From NCBI GenBank assembly GCA_040878395.1, contig JBBDMI010000007.1:62001-126000 (forward strand): a stretch of 64,000 bases of DNA. The letters are read 5' to 3'. Position numbers and translations under genes: made by a program. Numbering within the stretch: the stretch's first letter is position 1; each line of letters opens with the position of its first letter. Source of the stretch: Candidatus Dependentiae bacterium. GTDB lineage: Bacteria; Babelota; Babeliae; Babelales; Vermiphilaceae. The notes beneath the pieces are model-generated. The model did no database searches, was not told the origin of the DNA, and saw nothing but the letters and a program-made list of their open reading frames with translations. Shown here piece after piece: positions 20,021 to 29,445 of the stretch.

Positions 20021-20434
20021 ATGAAAAAAGTAGCACTAGTTATTTTATCTATGATAGCAATGAATAACAATGCAACACGCGACCACTACTACTTTAATAA
20101 TCATTGTTGCCATTACGACACCTATTGCACATATAAACCAATTCCAGAAGCATTAGAATTCCGAAATCCAAAAAAATCGGCTCACAGCAAAACACTCATT
20201 TTAGCATCACTGTACGGCGCATTAAGTGGTTATTTGTGCCGTAAATTTGAAAAAGAAATTTTACAGGACATAGGACTGTTTCGCATCGTTAACCTCATCG
20301 TCTGGGGTAACGTACAACAAAGCTTGTTACAAGCATTTATGGATGATCTAAAAGAACAAAATGTGGGACACAGCGCAGAAACCACTAAATATAGCGCTTG
20401 GCTTATAAGTTGGATAACTTATTTAATAGCATAA
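20021..20434 (+). CDS. Hypothetical exported or membrane protein, 137 aa
   Basis: It starts after AAGGGACGCTGAG. The N-terminus (MKKVALVILSMIAMNN) resembles a short signal sequence. A His/Cys/Tyr-rich stretch (HCCHYDTYCTY) follows at about 28-38, and a moderately hydrophobic helix at about 57-72 includes LASLYGALSGYLC. The His/Cys cluster could bind metal, which is speculation. The family is unknown to me. A strong hairpin follows the stop. Confidence 0.55.
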   Translation: MKKVALVILSMIAMNNNATRDHYYFNNHCCHYDTYCTYKPIPEALEFRNPKKSAHSKTLILASLYGALSGYLCRKFEKEILQDIGLFRIVNLIVWGNVQQSLLQAFMDDLKEQNVGHSAETTKYSAWLISWITYLIA

Positions 20435-20435
20435 A

Positions 20436-20480
20436 AAATTCACGAGTTCTTCAATATAAAGAATTCGTGAATTTAATTTT
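20436..20480 (+). terminator. Rho-independent terminator
   Basis: A long hairpin pairs AAATTCACGA..TTCTT with AAGAATTCGTGAATTT around a short loop and is followed by a T-rich run. It lies directly after the stop of the 137-aa gene. Confidence 0.7.
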
Positions 20481-20483
20481 TTT

Positions 20484-20545
20484 ACCCTTCGATATACTTC
20501 GACAAGCTCAGCACAGGCCTTGCAAAGCAACACTCAGGGTGAAGC
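20484..20545. repeat. Palindromic intergenic repeat (CTTCGACAAGCTCAG type)
   Basis: The sequence CCCTTCGATATACTTCGACA, then AGCTCAGCACAGG and ACTCAGGGTGAAGCG, forms an imperfect palindrome between the convergent ends of the 137-aa gene and rpsT. Elements containing CTTCGACAAGCTCAG with a matching CTCAGGGTGAA arm occur as dispersed intergenic repeats in many bacteria. Its GC content is above that of the surroundings. It occurs once in this window in this form. Confidence 0.55.
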
Positions 20546-20549
20546 GATA

Positions 20550-20825
20550 TTACGCTGTACGCTCAAGCTGTGCAACACGTTTTGCCAAACGGCTTACTTT
20601 ACGGCGAGCGGTATTTTTATGAATTACGCCTTTGCCTTTTGCACGAGAAAGTTGTGCTTCAGCATCGCGTAATAAAGTTTTTGCTTTAGCTACATCACTG
20701 CCATCTTTTATAGCTGCAACAACTTTTTTCACTGCAGTTTTTAGCGCAGTTTTACGTGTAAGATTTTTTTGACGTTTTTTAATCGTCTGCTTTGCACGTT
20801 TTTTTGCAGATTTAATATTTGCCAT
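20550..20825 (-). CDS. rpsT: 30S ribosomal protein S20
   Basis: A 91-residue, highly basic protein with the S20 signature: MANIKSAKKRAKQ start, NLTRKTALKTAVKKV middle and VIHKNTARRKVSRLAKRV end. S20 binds 16S rRNA in the 30S body. It follows rpmB by 20 bases on the same strand, at the end of a run that begins with ftsH and suhB. Confidence 0.96.
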   Translation of the reverse strand: MANIKSAKKRAKQTIKKRQKNLTRKTALKTAVKKVVAAIKDGSDVAKAKTLLRDAEAQLSRAKGKGVIHKNTARRKVSRLAKRVAQLERTA

Positions 20826-20845
20826 TGAATCAAGACCCTATGTAA

Positions 20846-21049
20846 TTAAACAACTTTTTGCACTTTTTTAGCTTTTACGCATTTAGTGCAAACTTTATCA
20901 TTATAGACTTTACCTGAGTTGTTAGCAGTTTTAGTAAAACGCATTTTATGAACATTTGGGAATACCCAACGTTTTGTTCTATTTTTTGCGTGACTGACTA
21001 AATTTGCCACTTGTGGACGTTTTCCACACATTGCGCATATCCGTGCCAT
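20846..21049 (-). CDS. rpmB: 50S ribosomal protein L28
   Basis: The frame extends to an upstream ATG, but the AAGGAAATTCGGCA spacing selects the ATG giving MARICAMCGKRP, 67 residues. It carries two cysteine pairs (CAMCGK and CTKC), the zinc-binding form of L28, together with the basic NRTKRWVFPNVH core. L28 is a structural component of the large subunit. It is followed closely by rpsT. Confidence 0.95.
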   Translation of the reverse strand: MARICAMCGKRPQVANLVSHAKNRTKRWVFPNVHKMRFTKTANNSGKVYNDKVCTKCVKAKKVQKVV

Positions 21050-21124
21050 TGCCGAATTTCCTTTCATCCCGTTATTATATCGAAGTTTATAGTAATTATA
21101 AGTATACGAAATTTTCTATTTTTT

Positions 21125-21931
21125 TCAAATTGGACCGTTTTTTAATAATGCCACCAATTCAGCATGTACCGCCACACTGCCGGCCAAGTATGAATTATAG
21201 TCATAATCCACCTCTTTCCCTTCAAAATCGGTCACTAATCCGCCTGATTCAGTAACAAGGAGCATCCCTGCTGCAATGTCCCACCAACCCAAACGGGGAA
21301 AGAATATGCCATCCAAACCGCCACGCGCCAAATATGCCTGATCAAGGGCAGCAGAGCCAAAGTGACGAAAAGCATAGCAACTTTTAGCTATTTCAGGTAT
21401 TTTTCTTAATATTTTTTTAAATCCCTCATTACGCGTATAAGGTAATCCTATAATAACCATAGTATTGCGCATAGAACGCCCATCATGCATTGAAAGCTTT
21501 TTATCACCTAAAAATGCTCCCGCACCTTTAATAGCATAAAAGAAATCATTTGCTATAGGATTAAAAACTGCACCCCAAATAGACTTATATTTATAGGTCA
21601 AAGCAACTGAAATACCAAAATAAGGTAGTCCATGCACATAATTGGTGGTTCCATCCAATGGATCTATCACCCAATGATATGCAGCTTCTCCTTCAGATTT
21701 CCCCGATTCCTCAGCAAAAAAACCTGCTTCATCAAAAATCTTATGCAAACCTTCTTTGAGTAACTCTTCACTTTCAATATCTGCATTACACACATAACTT
21801 TGATCAGCCTTACGACGTACATCAAGTTTATCTGAACGGAATAATGATAACTGCAAATCACCTGCTTTACGCATAAGTGGTTCAACTTGTGCCCGCAATG
21901 ATTGCAAATCTACTTTATATTCCACATGCAT
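21125..21931 (-). CDS. suhB: Inositol-1-monophosphatase family protein
   Basis: At 268 aa it matches the IMPase family of magnesium-dependent phosphatases. Metal-binding motifs are present: EESG near residue 75, WVIDPLDGTTNYVHG near 88-102 and WWDIAAG near 220. Substrates could be inositol phosphates, or a SuhB-like role in rRNA processing; the sequence does not decide. The start lies 12 bases after the ftsH stop with AAAGGA before the ATG, so it is probably co-transcribed with ftsH. Confidence 0.9.
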   Translation of the reverse strand: MHVEYKVDLQSLRAQVEPLMRKAGDLQLSLFRSDKLDVRRKADQSYVCNADIESEELLKEGLHKIFDEAGFFAEESGKSEGEAAYHWVIDPLDGTTNYVHGLPYFGISVALTYKYKSIWGAVFNPIANDFFYAIKGAGAFLGDKKLSMHDGRSMRNTMVIIGLPYTRNEGFKKILRKIPEIAKSCYAFRHFGSAALDQAYLARGGLDGIFFPRLGWWDIAAGMLLVTESGGLVTDFEGKEVDYDYNSYLAGSVAVHAELVALLKNGPI

Positions 21932-21942
21932 CCTTTTTTAAG

Positions 21943-24600
21943 TTAAGCCAATTTATGTGAAGTACGTGGCGTAACACCAAGCAGTTCATACACTTCTTGC
22001 GCTTCCAATGTTTCTTTTTCTAGTAACGCTTGTGCAAGTTTTTCAAGTTTACCACGATTCTTAATAAGTGTATCTTTTACTTGCGCTAAACATTCTTGTG
22101 AAATCTTTTTAACTGCATCGTCAATACGTTCAGCAGTTTTTTGTGAAATAGGAAAACTACGCTCATCATAAATAACCGGACCTAATTCATCTGTCATGCC
22201 ATAATAGCGCACCATTTTTTGCGCAGCTTCAGTTGCTTGTTGAAAATCGCCATGTGCTCCGGTTGACTGTTTTTCGAACACCAACTCTTCTGCAGCACGA
22301 CCACCCATGCAAACCTTAATATGTGCAATCATCTGCTCTTTAGTTTGTTTCAACTGATCACCTTCAGGTAATCCCCAAGTCAAACCAAGAGCTCCTCCAC
22401 GAGCCAAAATAGTGACTTTATGAAGTGGCATTGAAAATTCAGGCTGCAACACATGCATTAAAGCATGCCCCGCTTCATGATAGGCGGTAACAGCAAGATC
22501 TTCTTTATTTTTAGTTTGATCTTTCCACTTTTTACCGGCAATAATTTTATCACGTGCTTCTTCAAAATCTTCCATGAATATAGCATCTTTTTCCGGATGT
22601 TTTGTTGCTAACAATGCAGCTTCATTAATTAGATGAGCAAGTTGTGCACCGGAAAAATCCGGAGTCCCTCGAGCAATACGTTCAAGATCAACTGATTCAT
22701 CCAAGTGAAAATCTTTTGCATGTAATTGCAAAATTTTCAAACGATCTGCAACGCGAGGATTTGGCACCTGAACTTGACGATCAAATCTACCCGGACGCAA
22801 TAATGCTTTATCAAGAATATCTGCACGGTTTGTCGCAGCAATAATGATTATCGGATCCTCTTTTGAATCAAAACCATCCATTTCAGTCAATAATTGATTT
22901 AATGTTTGATTATGCTCTTGTCCGCCGCCTGAATCACTATTAATTCTTTTTGCTCCAACTGCATCAATTTCATCAATAAAGATAATACTCGGTTTATGCT
23001 TACGTGCTTGTGCAAACATATCACGAACACGAGCTGCACCAACACCAACATATTTTTGTACAAATTCTGAACCGCTAATACTAAAAAATGGGCAATTTGC
23101 TTCACCTGCAACAGCACGAGCCAATAAAGTTTTACCATTTCCCGGAGGGCCTACAAGAAGCACACCTTTACTTATACGTGCGCCAAGGCGGCCAAATTTC
23201 TTTGGATCTTTTAAATGATCAACAATATCTTTAAGCTCTTCTTTTGCATTTTCCATTCCTGCAACTGAAGCGAACGTTGTTTTTATTTGTGACGGTTTAT
23301 GCATCCGTGCCAAACTGTTATCAGCAGCTAATGGATTTTGTTGAGGGTTTACTGCCTCTTGAGAATTTACAATTGTTTTTTGCGCTTTTTTCAGATCTTC
23401 TGTTGTGATAGTCAATTGATTTAAGCGTGCAGCTTCAACTGCAGCTTTATTAATTAAATCGGCTAATTCTGCTCCACTAAATCCTGCAGTATCGGCAGCA
23501 AATGACTTTAAATCAACATCGGGTGCTAATTTTACTTTGCGAGCATGAATATGCAGAATATCTTCACGAGCTTGCTCATCTGGATAGGGAACATCAATAC
23601 GACAATCAAATCTACCCGGACGCAATAATGCTTTATCAAGAACTTCCGGCATATTGGTTGCAGCAAGAACAATGATATTACTACCATCTGAACCAAAACC
23701 ATCCATTTCTGTTAATAATTGATTTAATGTTTGCTCTCGTTCATCGTGGCCACCACCCATACCGGTGCCACGCGCACGACCGATAGCATCAATTTCATCA
23801 ATAAATATAATACACGGGGAATGTTTACGTGCTTGTGCAAATAGATCACGAACACGAGCTGCGCCAACACCAACAAACACTTCAATAAAGTCTGAACCGG
23901 TAATTGAAAAGAAAGGAACATTCGCCTCACCTGCCACTGCTCTTGCCAGTAATGTTTTACCATTTCCCGGTTCACCTACAAGCAATACACCGCGAGAGAT
24001 TTTAGCCCCTAAATGCCGAAACTTTTCAGGATTCTTTAAATAATCAATAATATTTTGCAATTCTTCTTTTGCATCAGTTGCGCCTGCAACATCACTAAAT
24101 TTCTGCTTTATAGTTGAAGGTAAAAACATTTTTGCACGACTTTTACCCATACTAAAAATTCCACCTGGGCCACCACTCCCTGAACCTGAGCCACCACGTG
24201 ATTGTTTCAAAAAATACCAAGCAACTAACAAGGCAAGAATAATAGAGAACATAGGCAAAAAATGCCACAGTGAAAGATCTGTTGAAGGCGGCACAAAGGC
24301 AACATCAATATCTGATTGCTCAGAGAATGACTTCCAATCATACCGCTCCGGAATACGTACTGCAAAATGAGAACCATCTTTTTTAATGCCCTCAGCTTCA
24401 GCACCACTGACATATAATTTTTTGATAATGCCTTCTTGGGCATCTTTTTGAAATTGAGTATAACTTATTTTTTCAACATGACTGGTATATTCAGTCAATT
24501 TACTCAATAATGATACACATGCGACAATAATAACGGTTGCAATAAGCAGATTTTTATATCCACTAAACTGCATTTTATTTTTTTTATTAAATTTCTTCAT
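21943..24600 (-). CDS. ftsH: FtsH-type membrane AAA protease with two AAA modules, 885 aa
   Basis: FtsH is a membrane-anchored, ATP-driven zinc protease that degrades membrane and regulatory proteins. Helices at about 15-33 and 113-130 flank an exported loop, then a Gly/Ser-rich linker. Two complete AAA domains follow in tandem: the first with GEPGNGKT (about 208) and [10 protein letters not shown], the second with GPPGNGKT (about 483) and FIDEIDAVG. Each has its own LLRPGRFD second-region motif. The peptidase domain carries HEAGH (about 703). Ordinary FtsH has one AAA domain and about 610-650 residues; the extra length equals one AAA module. Both modules begin with similar [14 protein letters not shown] / [14 protein letters not shown] stretches, indicating internal duplication. 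Confidence 0.95.
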   Translation of the reverse strand: MKKFNKKNKMQFSGYKNLLIATVIIVACVSLLSKLTEYTSHVEKISYTQFQKDAQEGIIKKLYVSGAEAEGIKKDGSHFAVRIPERYDWKSFSEQSDIDVAFVPPSTDLSLWHFLPMFSIILALLVAWYFLKQSRGGSGSGSGGPGGIFSMGKSRAKMFLPSTIKQKFSDVAGATDAKEELQNIIDYLKNPEKFRHLGAKISRGVLLVGEPGNGKTLLARAVAGEANVPFFSITGSDFIEVFVGVGAARVRDLFAQARKHSPCIIFIDEIDAIGRARGTGMGGGHDEREQTLNQLLTEMDGFGSDGSNIIVLAATNMPEVLDKALLRPGRFDCRIDVPYPDEQAREDILHIHARKVKLAPDVDLKSFAADTAGFSGAELADLINKAAVEAARLNQLTITTEDLKKAQKTIVNSQEAVNPQQNPLAADNSLARMHKPSQIKTTFASVAGMENAKEELKDIVDHLKDPKKFGRLGARISKGVLLVGPPGNGKTLLARAVAGEANCPFFSISGSEFVQKYVGVGAARVRDMFAQARKHKPSIIFIDEIDAVGAKRINSDSGGGQEHNQTLNQLLTEMDGFDSKEDPIIIIAATNRADILDKALLRPGRFDRQVQVPNPRVADRLKILQLHAKDFHLDESVDLERIARGTPDFSGAQLAHLINEAALLATKHPEKDAIFMEDFEEARDKIIAGKKWKDQTKNKEDLAVTAYHEAGHALMHVLQPEFSMPLHKVTILARGGALGLTWGLPEGDQLKQTKEQMIAHIKVCMGGRAAEELVFEKQSTGAHGDFQQATEAAQKMVRYYGMTDELGPVIYDERSFPISQKTAERIDDAVKKISQECLAQVKDTLIKNRGKLEKLAQALLEKETLEAQEVYELLGVTPRTSHKLA

Positions 24601-24765
24601 AATATCCTATGTTTATTTAACTGTTTTACTCTGATTATTGGATATATGCTCCCGACTAGAAAAGCACGCCCCTAAAACTATTCTATTAGAATTATACTCT
24701 TTCCTAATAGATTTGTCATCATTTTGTCATTTAGTATAGGCAAAAGCAGGGTTTCTGTCTATGCA

Positions 24766-26025
24766 TCATATAACTGGATACTGAACATATCGAGGGGACC
24801 AAACAGGATAACTGATTTTCGCCCCTTTTTTACTTAAATAATATATCTTACGCGTTGGTATATTCATCATGCATAAACAACTTGTATTGGCTATTTCGTG
24901 CACAAAAACAAGATAGTTGCCACATGGAGACCATGAAACACCCTGTTTTGCAGCATTATCAAAAGTAAGCTGCTGATGTTTTTTGGCAACAGTATCATAT
25001 ATACATATCTGCATCACCCCTTTAATTGAACGACAATAAGCCAGTTTTTTGTTTTGAGGACAATAACATGGAGATTCACTTGAAGCTGTATTGGCGATAC
25101 GATCCAACCGATTTAATTTCATATCATAGGTAAATATTGAAGGACGCTTCAGATTGCAATCGGAACAAAAATAGATAATATCACCACTTTCATTCAATGT
25201 CGGACAAAAATTATTACCACTGTTTTTAGTTAACTGTTTTACTTTACCCTGTTGGATATAAAACAGTTGTGGATTGCCCTTTCCTTGTGATGCACAAAAA
25301 ACCGCTTTTGTGCCATCTTGAGAAAATGCCGGCAACATGTTCACACCATCAAAGTTACAGGCAATATGCCGTCTTTTTTTCATATCAACGTACATCATAC
25401 AAACATTCTTATCGGTGAACTCTGAATAAAAAAGTAATGGTCTGCGCAAATCTGCATTCCAGCGTGGTGCAATATTGACCGTTGGCGTATCGACTAAAAC
25501 TTGTTCATACATACCATCATAATCGGCAATGCAAATATGCTTTAATGTGCGCTCCTTTGGCCCTTTAACCTCTTTGCAATAAGCAATGCGCGTTGAAAAA
25601 AAACCGGGAGATCCGGTCAATTCCTGCCACAATATATCAGCGACTATGTGTGCATAGGCTCTTTGATGCTCTCTTTTTTTTATTTCACCCTGATTGATCA
25701 CTTTTTTTTGCGTTACATCAAAAAGTTTCCACGTAAGTAGATCCTCTTTAGGTTCAATGACAATAATAATGGGATACTGTTTTTGCCATTTACTATAAAC
25801 AACCTTATCTGCATAATGAACATCAACGCTGAACTGCTGCGTAAAACTGAGATTTTTTTTAATTACATCAAACAGCTCCTGTGCTTGCTGATCATGTTGC
25901 GCAACACCTATTGCTAATAACAATATTGGTAATGCTACATGCTTGACCGCGCGCGCATTAACATTAACAGCACAGATATTGCTCGAATATATGAACAAAC
26001 AAAATAACAAGTCTATATATTTCAT
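24766..26025 (-). CDS. tolB: TolB-like periplasmic beta-propeller protein
   Basis: A signal peptide (IDLLFCLFIYSSNICA) precedes an N-terminal domain and then a series of beta-propeller blades with TolB-like patterns (PRWNADLRRPLLFYSEF, MLPAFSQDGTKAVFCAS, CPTLNESGDIIYFCSD, GVSWSPCGNYLVFV). TolB links the Tol complex to Pal and the outer membrane. The ATG at 26025 is preferred over an in-frame TTG two codons upstream. It is the last gene of a tolQ-tolR-tolA-tolB cluster. No pal follows within the window. Confidence 0.88.
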   Translation of the reverse strand: MKYIDLLFCLFIYSSNICAVNVNARAVKHVALPILLLAIGVAQHDQQAQELFDVIKKNLSFTQQFSVDVHYADKVVYSKWQKQYPIIIVIEPKEDLLTWKLFDVTQKKVINQGEIKKREHQRAYAHIVADILWQELTGSPGFFSTRIAYCKEVKGPKERTLKHICIADYDGMYEQVLVDTPTVNIAPRWNADLRRPLLFYSEFTDKNVCMMYVDMKKRRHIACNFDGVNMLPAFSQDGTKAVFCASQGKGNPQLFYIQQGKVKQLTKNSGNNFCPTLNESGDIIYFCSDCNLKRPSIFTYDMKLNRLDRIANTASSESPCYCPQNKKLAYCRSIKGVMQICIYDTVAKKHQQLTFDNAAKQGVSWSPCGNYLVFVHEIANTSCLCMMNIPTRKIYYLSKKGAKISYPVWSPRYVQYPVI

Positions 26026-26032
26026 ATCCAAC

Positions 26033-26803
26033 CTACTGTTTGAAGGTAATAGTTATTTTTTTGCCCCAACATGCTCGTGGAAAATCCATTGCATACACGG
26101 CACTACGTGCATGAATATCAAATACCAATATCTGTGAACTTTCAATCACATCGATATCAGCAACTTCACCTTTATAGTTAAGCTCAATTGCTAAAGTGAC
26201 CTGTGCATCATCTGCAAATCCTGCCGGCGGTTGCCAATGTGTCTGTACTTGTTGCGCAATAGCGCGCTGAACATGCATAGTCTGCAGCTGTCTTGTACCT
26301 ATTTGTTGTGGCTGAGGTTTTGAAACAACTTGTTGAAATTGCTTGCTTATCGACAATTGCTCTTTTTGTTTGCTGGATTTTGTTTCAATATCTTTTTTTA
26401 TTTCCTCTTTTTTGGGCATCTCTTTTTCGCCTGCCTTTTCTTGTGCGGCGACATCTTGTGAAGACGTAATCTTGTCGAAGGGTTTTTTAATATCAACTTT
26501 ATCTACTTTTGATTCGACTTTTTTTGTTATCTCTTTTTTTTGCACTACCGGTTTTAGTTCTTTTACTAAAGTTGTTTTTTCAGGTAATGATTCTAAAGAT
26601 ACTTTTTTTTGTTCTATAGGTTGTTCAACGATTTTTTTAAATGGAATAATCATAACATCTGCACCTAATTCATACTGTTTAGATGCAATAATATGTAGAT
26701 CATCAACATCAATGGTACTTTGCACAAAAACGAGCACCAATATAAAGAGATGAAATAAAAAAACTAAAAATAAAAGTTGTAAACAAAAGCTAAATTTAAG
26801 CAT
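26033..26803 (-). CDS. tolA: TolA/TonB-like energy-transducing protein
   Basis: The likely start, MLKFSFCLQLLFLVF, overlaps the tolR stop by 8 bases and gives 256 residues. One N-terminal membrane helix is followed by a long charged Lys/Glu-rich spacer (about 60-170). The C-terminal TonB/TolA domain contains VQTHWQPPAGFADDAQVTLA and GEVADIDVIESS. It would transmit proton-motive force from TolQR to the outer membrane. The domain context and tolB neighbour favour TolA over TonB. Confidence 0.85.
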   Translation of the reverse strand: MLKFSFCLQLLFLVFLFHLFILVLVFVQSTIDVDDLHIIASKQYELGADVMIIPFKKIVEQPIEQKKVSLESLPEKTTLVKELKPVVQKKEITKKVESKVDKVDIKKPFDKITSSQDVAAQEKAGEKEMPKKEEIKKDIETKSSKQKEQLSISKQFQQVVSKPQPQQIGTRQLQTMHVQRAIAQQVQTHWQPPAGFADDAQVTLAIELNYKGEVADIDVIESSQILVFDIHARSAVYAMDFPRACWGKKITITFKQ

Positions 26804-27209
26804 GCTTTTGTGTTGCCAAAGCAACATAGCGCACTCCTCCGGCAACTTTAAGCTTATCTACTGTTTGAATGACACATCCATAATGCACATCTTTATCAGC
26901 TTTCACATACACAGTGCCTTCACTTTTATTAAGTGCATCTTGTGATAAATCTGCAACTATTTGCTCAAGTGACGTTCGATTTTCATTTAAATAAATATGA
27001 CCATCTTTATCAATGTATACCACAAGATCCTGCTTGAGTGCTGCATCCTCTTTTGCCTGGCCTTGAGGCAAGTTTACCTTAATAGCATTATGCATCATCG
27101 GAGAGGTAATCATAAAAATAATAAGTAATGTCAATGCAGTATCAATCAAAGGAGTCAATGGCAAATCTTCAATCATTTTGCGCGGACGGCGCATACGACG
27201 ATTACGCAT
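26796..27209 (-). CDS. tolR: TolR/ExbD family protein
   Basis: The ATG at 27209 follows AAAGGAG and gives 137 residues. PLTPLIDTALTLLIIFMITSP is the membrane helix with the conserved Asp used for proton passage. The periplasmic domain ends in the ExbD pattern VYVKADKDVHYGCVIQTVDKL. It works with TolQ as the ion-driven motor for TolA. It overlaps the start of tolA by 8 bases, suggesting translational coupling. Confidence 0.92.
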   Translation of the reverse strand: MRNRRMRRPRKMIEDLPLTPLIDTALTLLIIFMITSPMMHNAIKVNLPQGQAKEDAALKQDLVVYIDKDGHIYLNENRTSLEQIVADLSQDALNKSEGTVYVKADKDVHYGCVIQTVDKLKVAGGVRYVALATQKHA

Positions 27210-27220
27210 ATAATTCTCCT

Positions 27221-27913
27221 TTAACAAACAAACATGATTTGAATAATGCGATTAAATTTTTGCACCATCACGTGCAATTGTTGTTCCATACGACGCACTT
27301 GGGTGTTCAAATAATTAAACATGATCAATGCCGGAATCGCAACCATCAAACCGGCCAAGGTCGTTACCAATGCTTCTGCAATACCGGGAGCAACAGTGGC
27401 AATATCTGCAGTCTGTTTTTCACTAATACTCACAAATGAATGTACCAATCCCCAAACCGTTCCAAAAAGACCAAGCAATGTTGCAGCACCGGCCGAAGTT
27501 GATAATATCCATAACATACTTTCTTCATGATGCACAATTTCATCAATGGTGAAATAAAGACTATCTTGCAAACGTTCCCATTGAGCAACGCCCAATTTAC
27601 CGGTACCTTGTTTGCTGCCTAACTCAATTAATGATTTTAAAAATTGCATGTTATTGCTTAAAAAATAACCGGGAGTTGTACCGGTACATTTATCAGTCAC
27701 CAACACCAAATCTTCCATCGTGCCTACATGACGAATATATGAAAACGCACGCTTCATGTGCCTTTTTTTCAGACGCATTAAAATCAATTTATATACAAAT
27801 ACTGACCAACACATAATCGACATACATAACAATATAAGCAATACTACACGAGTTATACTATCTGCTTGCACCATTAAATGCCATAACGGACTTGAAAACA
27901 TTTTTCCAAACAT
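27221..27913 (-). CDS. tolQ: TolQ/ExbB family proton channel protein
   Basis: A 230-residue protein with three membrane helices: about 20-42, then the pair around LSTSAGAATLLGLFGTVWGLV and AEALVTTLAGLMVAIPALIMF. These are the ExbB/TolQ signatures. It is the first gene of the tol cluster, with a clean AAGGAG site. It forms the inner-membrane motor with the product of the next gene. Confidence 0.94.
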   Translation of the reverse strand: MFGKMFSSPLWHLMVQADSITRVVLLILLCMSIMCWSVFVYKLILMRLKKRHMKRAFSYIRHVGTMEDLVLVTDKCTGTTPGYFLSNNMQFLKSLIELGSKQGTGKLGVAQWERLQDSLYFTIDEIVHHEESMLWILSTSAGAATLLGLFGTVWGLVHSFVSISEKQTADIATVAPGIAEALVTTLAGLMVAIPALIMFNYLNTQVRRMEQQLHVMVQKFNRIIQIMFVC

Positions 27914-27975
27914 ACTTTTTCTCCTTTTTTAGTTTGCAAAACAAAGCTTACCAAAAAGGGCTTGGGAATGAAAAC

Positions 27976-29391
27976 TTATTTATTAAAATCAAAAAAAGAC
28001 AAAGTTTCTTTTTTCAAAACATCTTTATCAGTGATACCATCTAATTGTAATTCATATGCTTTTTTAACAACTTTTCCAAGATCCGGACAGGGCTTGATAA
28101 CATCAAGAAAATCTTTACCTGTTAATAATGGTAACTCGGGTAACGACAATACATGTGCCTGTTCTGCTTTTTGTGTAAAAGTATTAACTTCATCAAACTC
28201 ACATTCAAGCGGCATGGAACTTTTGGGATTTCTGCCCTGTTTATCAGCTAAAAAAAGTTTCGCCAATAAAGCAATATTTGCATCAGGCGACAATTTCCTT
28301 GCCAAACGTTTATACGCCGGTTTTTTTGCATTACTTTTGATAAAGCCTAACGGCTCCATATGTAACTTCACCAACTTTACTACTGTATCAATTAATGTTT
28401 TGTTACACGCAATGCGTTTTAACATCTTATTTGCCAAGGGCGCACCAACTTGGGCATGTCCATGACTGCATATATTACCATCAACAATTTTTGATACTTT
28501 AGACTTGCCCAGATCATGGCACATCGCTGCATACAATAATATAAGTTTTTCGTATTCAGTATTACATGCAATGCGCGCTGCAGCATCAAGTGCTTGCATA
28601 CTATGCTCAAACACATCGCCTTCAGGGTGATATGGCTGTTTTTGTTGTACGCTAATAGTTGCATAAAGTTCGGGTAATATCTCTTGCAATCGTCCAATAT
28701 CTTTTAACCAACGAATACCTAAGGATGGTCTTTTTGAACGTAATAACATTTTATTAAACTCTTGTTCAATACGTTCGCGAGAAACTTTTGAAATATCCAT
28801 TTTTTTGCATAGTGCATTGAGCTCTTCATCCGGTTGCATTTCAAAACGTGCTATAAATTGCATCACACGAAAAAAACGCAATGGATCTTGTGCAAAAAAA
28901 GATATGTTTGGTGAACGCAATATATTATTTTGTACATCTTGCAAACCATTAAATGGATCAACCAATTCTCCGGTTTTTGCATTAATCCCCAATGCATTAA
29001 TCGTCAAATCACGCCGTGCAAATGCTTGCTCAATAGACATATGAGGATCAACCTCTACAACCGGTTTGCGCCCTGAACTATCAGTACGTGGCAATGACCA
29101 ATCAACATCAACACCATACAGTTTAAATACTCCAAATGATTTACCCACTAAATCAACTACACCGAACTGTTGTAATACCTGTTCAACTTGCTTTGAACTC
29201 AATCCGTGAATTTCAATATCAACATCTTTTACCGGCCTTTGCAATAAAAGATCTCTTACCATTCCACCAACAAAATATGCGGTACCACCGGCAGCATCTA
29301 TTGCATTTAAAATAGGGGTTAATTTAGGATATTTAGCATAGATAAGTTCTAAATCTTTTTGAATAATTTTTATATTTTTATTAAACTTCAT
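27976..29391 (-). CDS. cca: CCA-adding tRNA nucleotidyltransferase with HD domain
   Basis: The frame runs on upstream to 29511, but the nucleotidyltransferase fold begins just after MKFNKNIKIIQ, so I place the start at 29391 (471 aa). This also avoids a long overlap with the divergent gene. Motifs are GGMVRDLLL with DVDIE (catalytic Asp pair), RRDLTINAL, the RFFRVMQF region and an HD phosphohydrolase motif CHDLGK. It adds or repairs the 3' CCA of tRNA. The tRNA-Ala gene in this window lacks an encoded CCA, consistent with a need for this enzyme. Confidence 0.9.
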   Translation of the reverse strand: MKFNKNIKIIQKDLELIYAKYPKLTPILNAIDAAGGTAYFVGGMVRDLLLQRPVKDVDIEIHGLSSKQVEQVLQQFGVVDLVGKSFGVFKLYGVDVDWSLPRTDSSGRKPVVEVDPHMSIEQAFARRDLTINALGINAKTGELVDPFNGLQDVQNNILRSPNISFFAQDPLRFFRVMQFIARFEMQPDEELNALCKKMDISKVSRERIEQEFNKMLLRSKRPSLGIRWLKDIGRLQEILPELYATISVQQKQPYHPEGDVFEHSMQALDAAARIACNTEYEKLILLYAAMCHDLGKSKVSKIVDGNICSHGHAQVGAPLANKMLKRIACNKTLIDTVVKLVKLHMEPLGFIKSNAKKPAYKRLARKLSPDANIALLAKLFLADKQGRNPKSSMPLECEFDEVNTFTQKAEQAHVLSLPELPLLTGKDFLDVIKPCPDLGKVVKKAYELQLDGITDKDVLKKETLSFFDFNK

Positions 29392-29445
29392 ATTACATAT
29401 CGTGAAATTACAAACGTGAAACAGTTTTTTACCGGAGTCTTTATT

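Noticed and set aside
22899-23138. Frames inside ftsH on other reading frames
   Set aside because: They are shadows of the AAA module; the tandem duplication makes two similar shadow frames (also 23724-23975).
26033-26803. TonB rather than TolA
   Set aside because: The C-terminal domain alone is ambiguous, but tolB directly downstream and tolQR upstream favour TolA.
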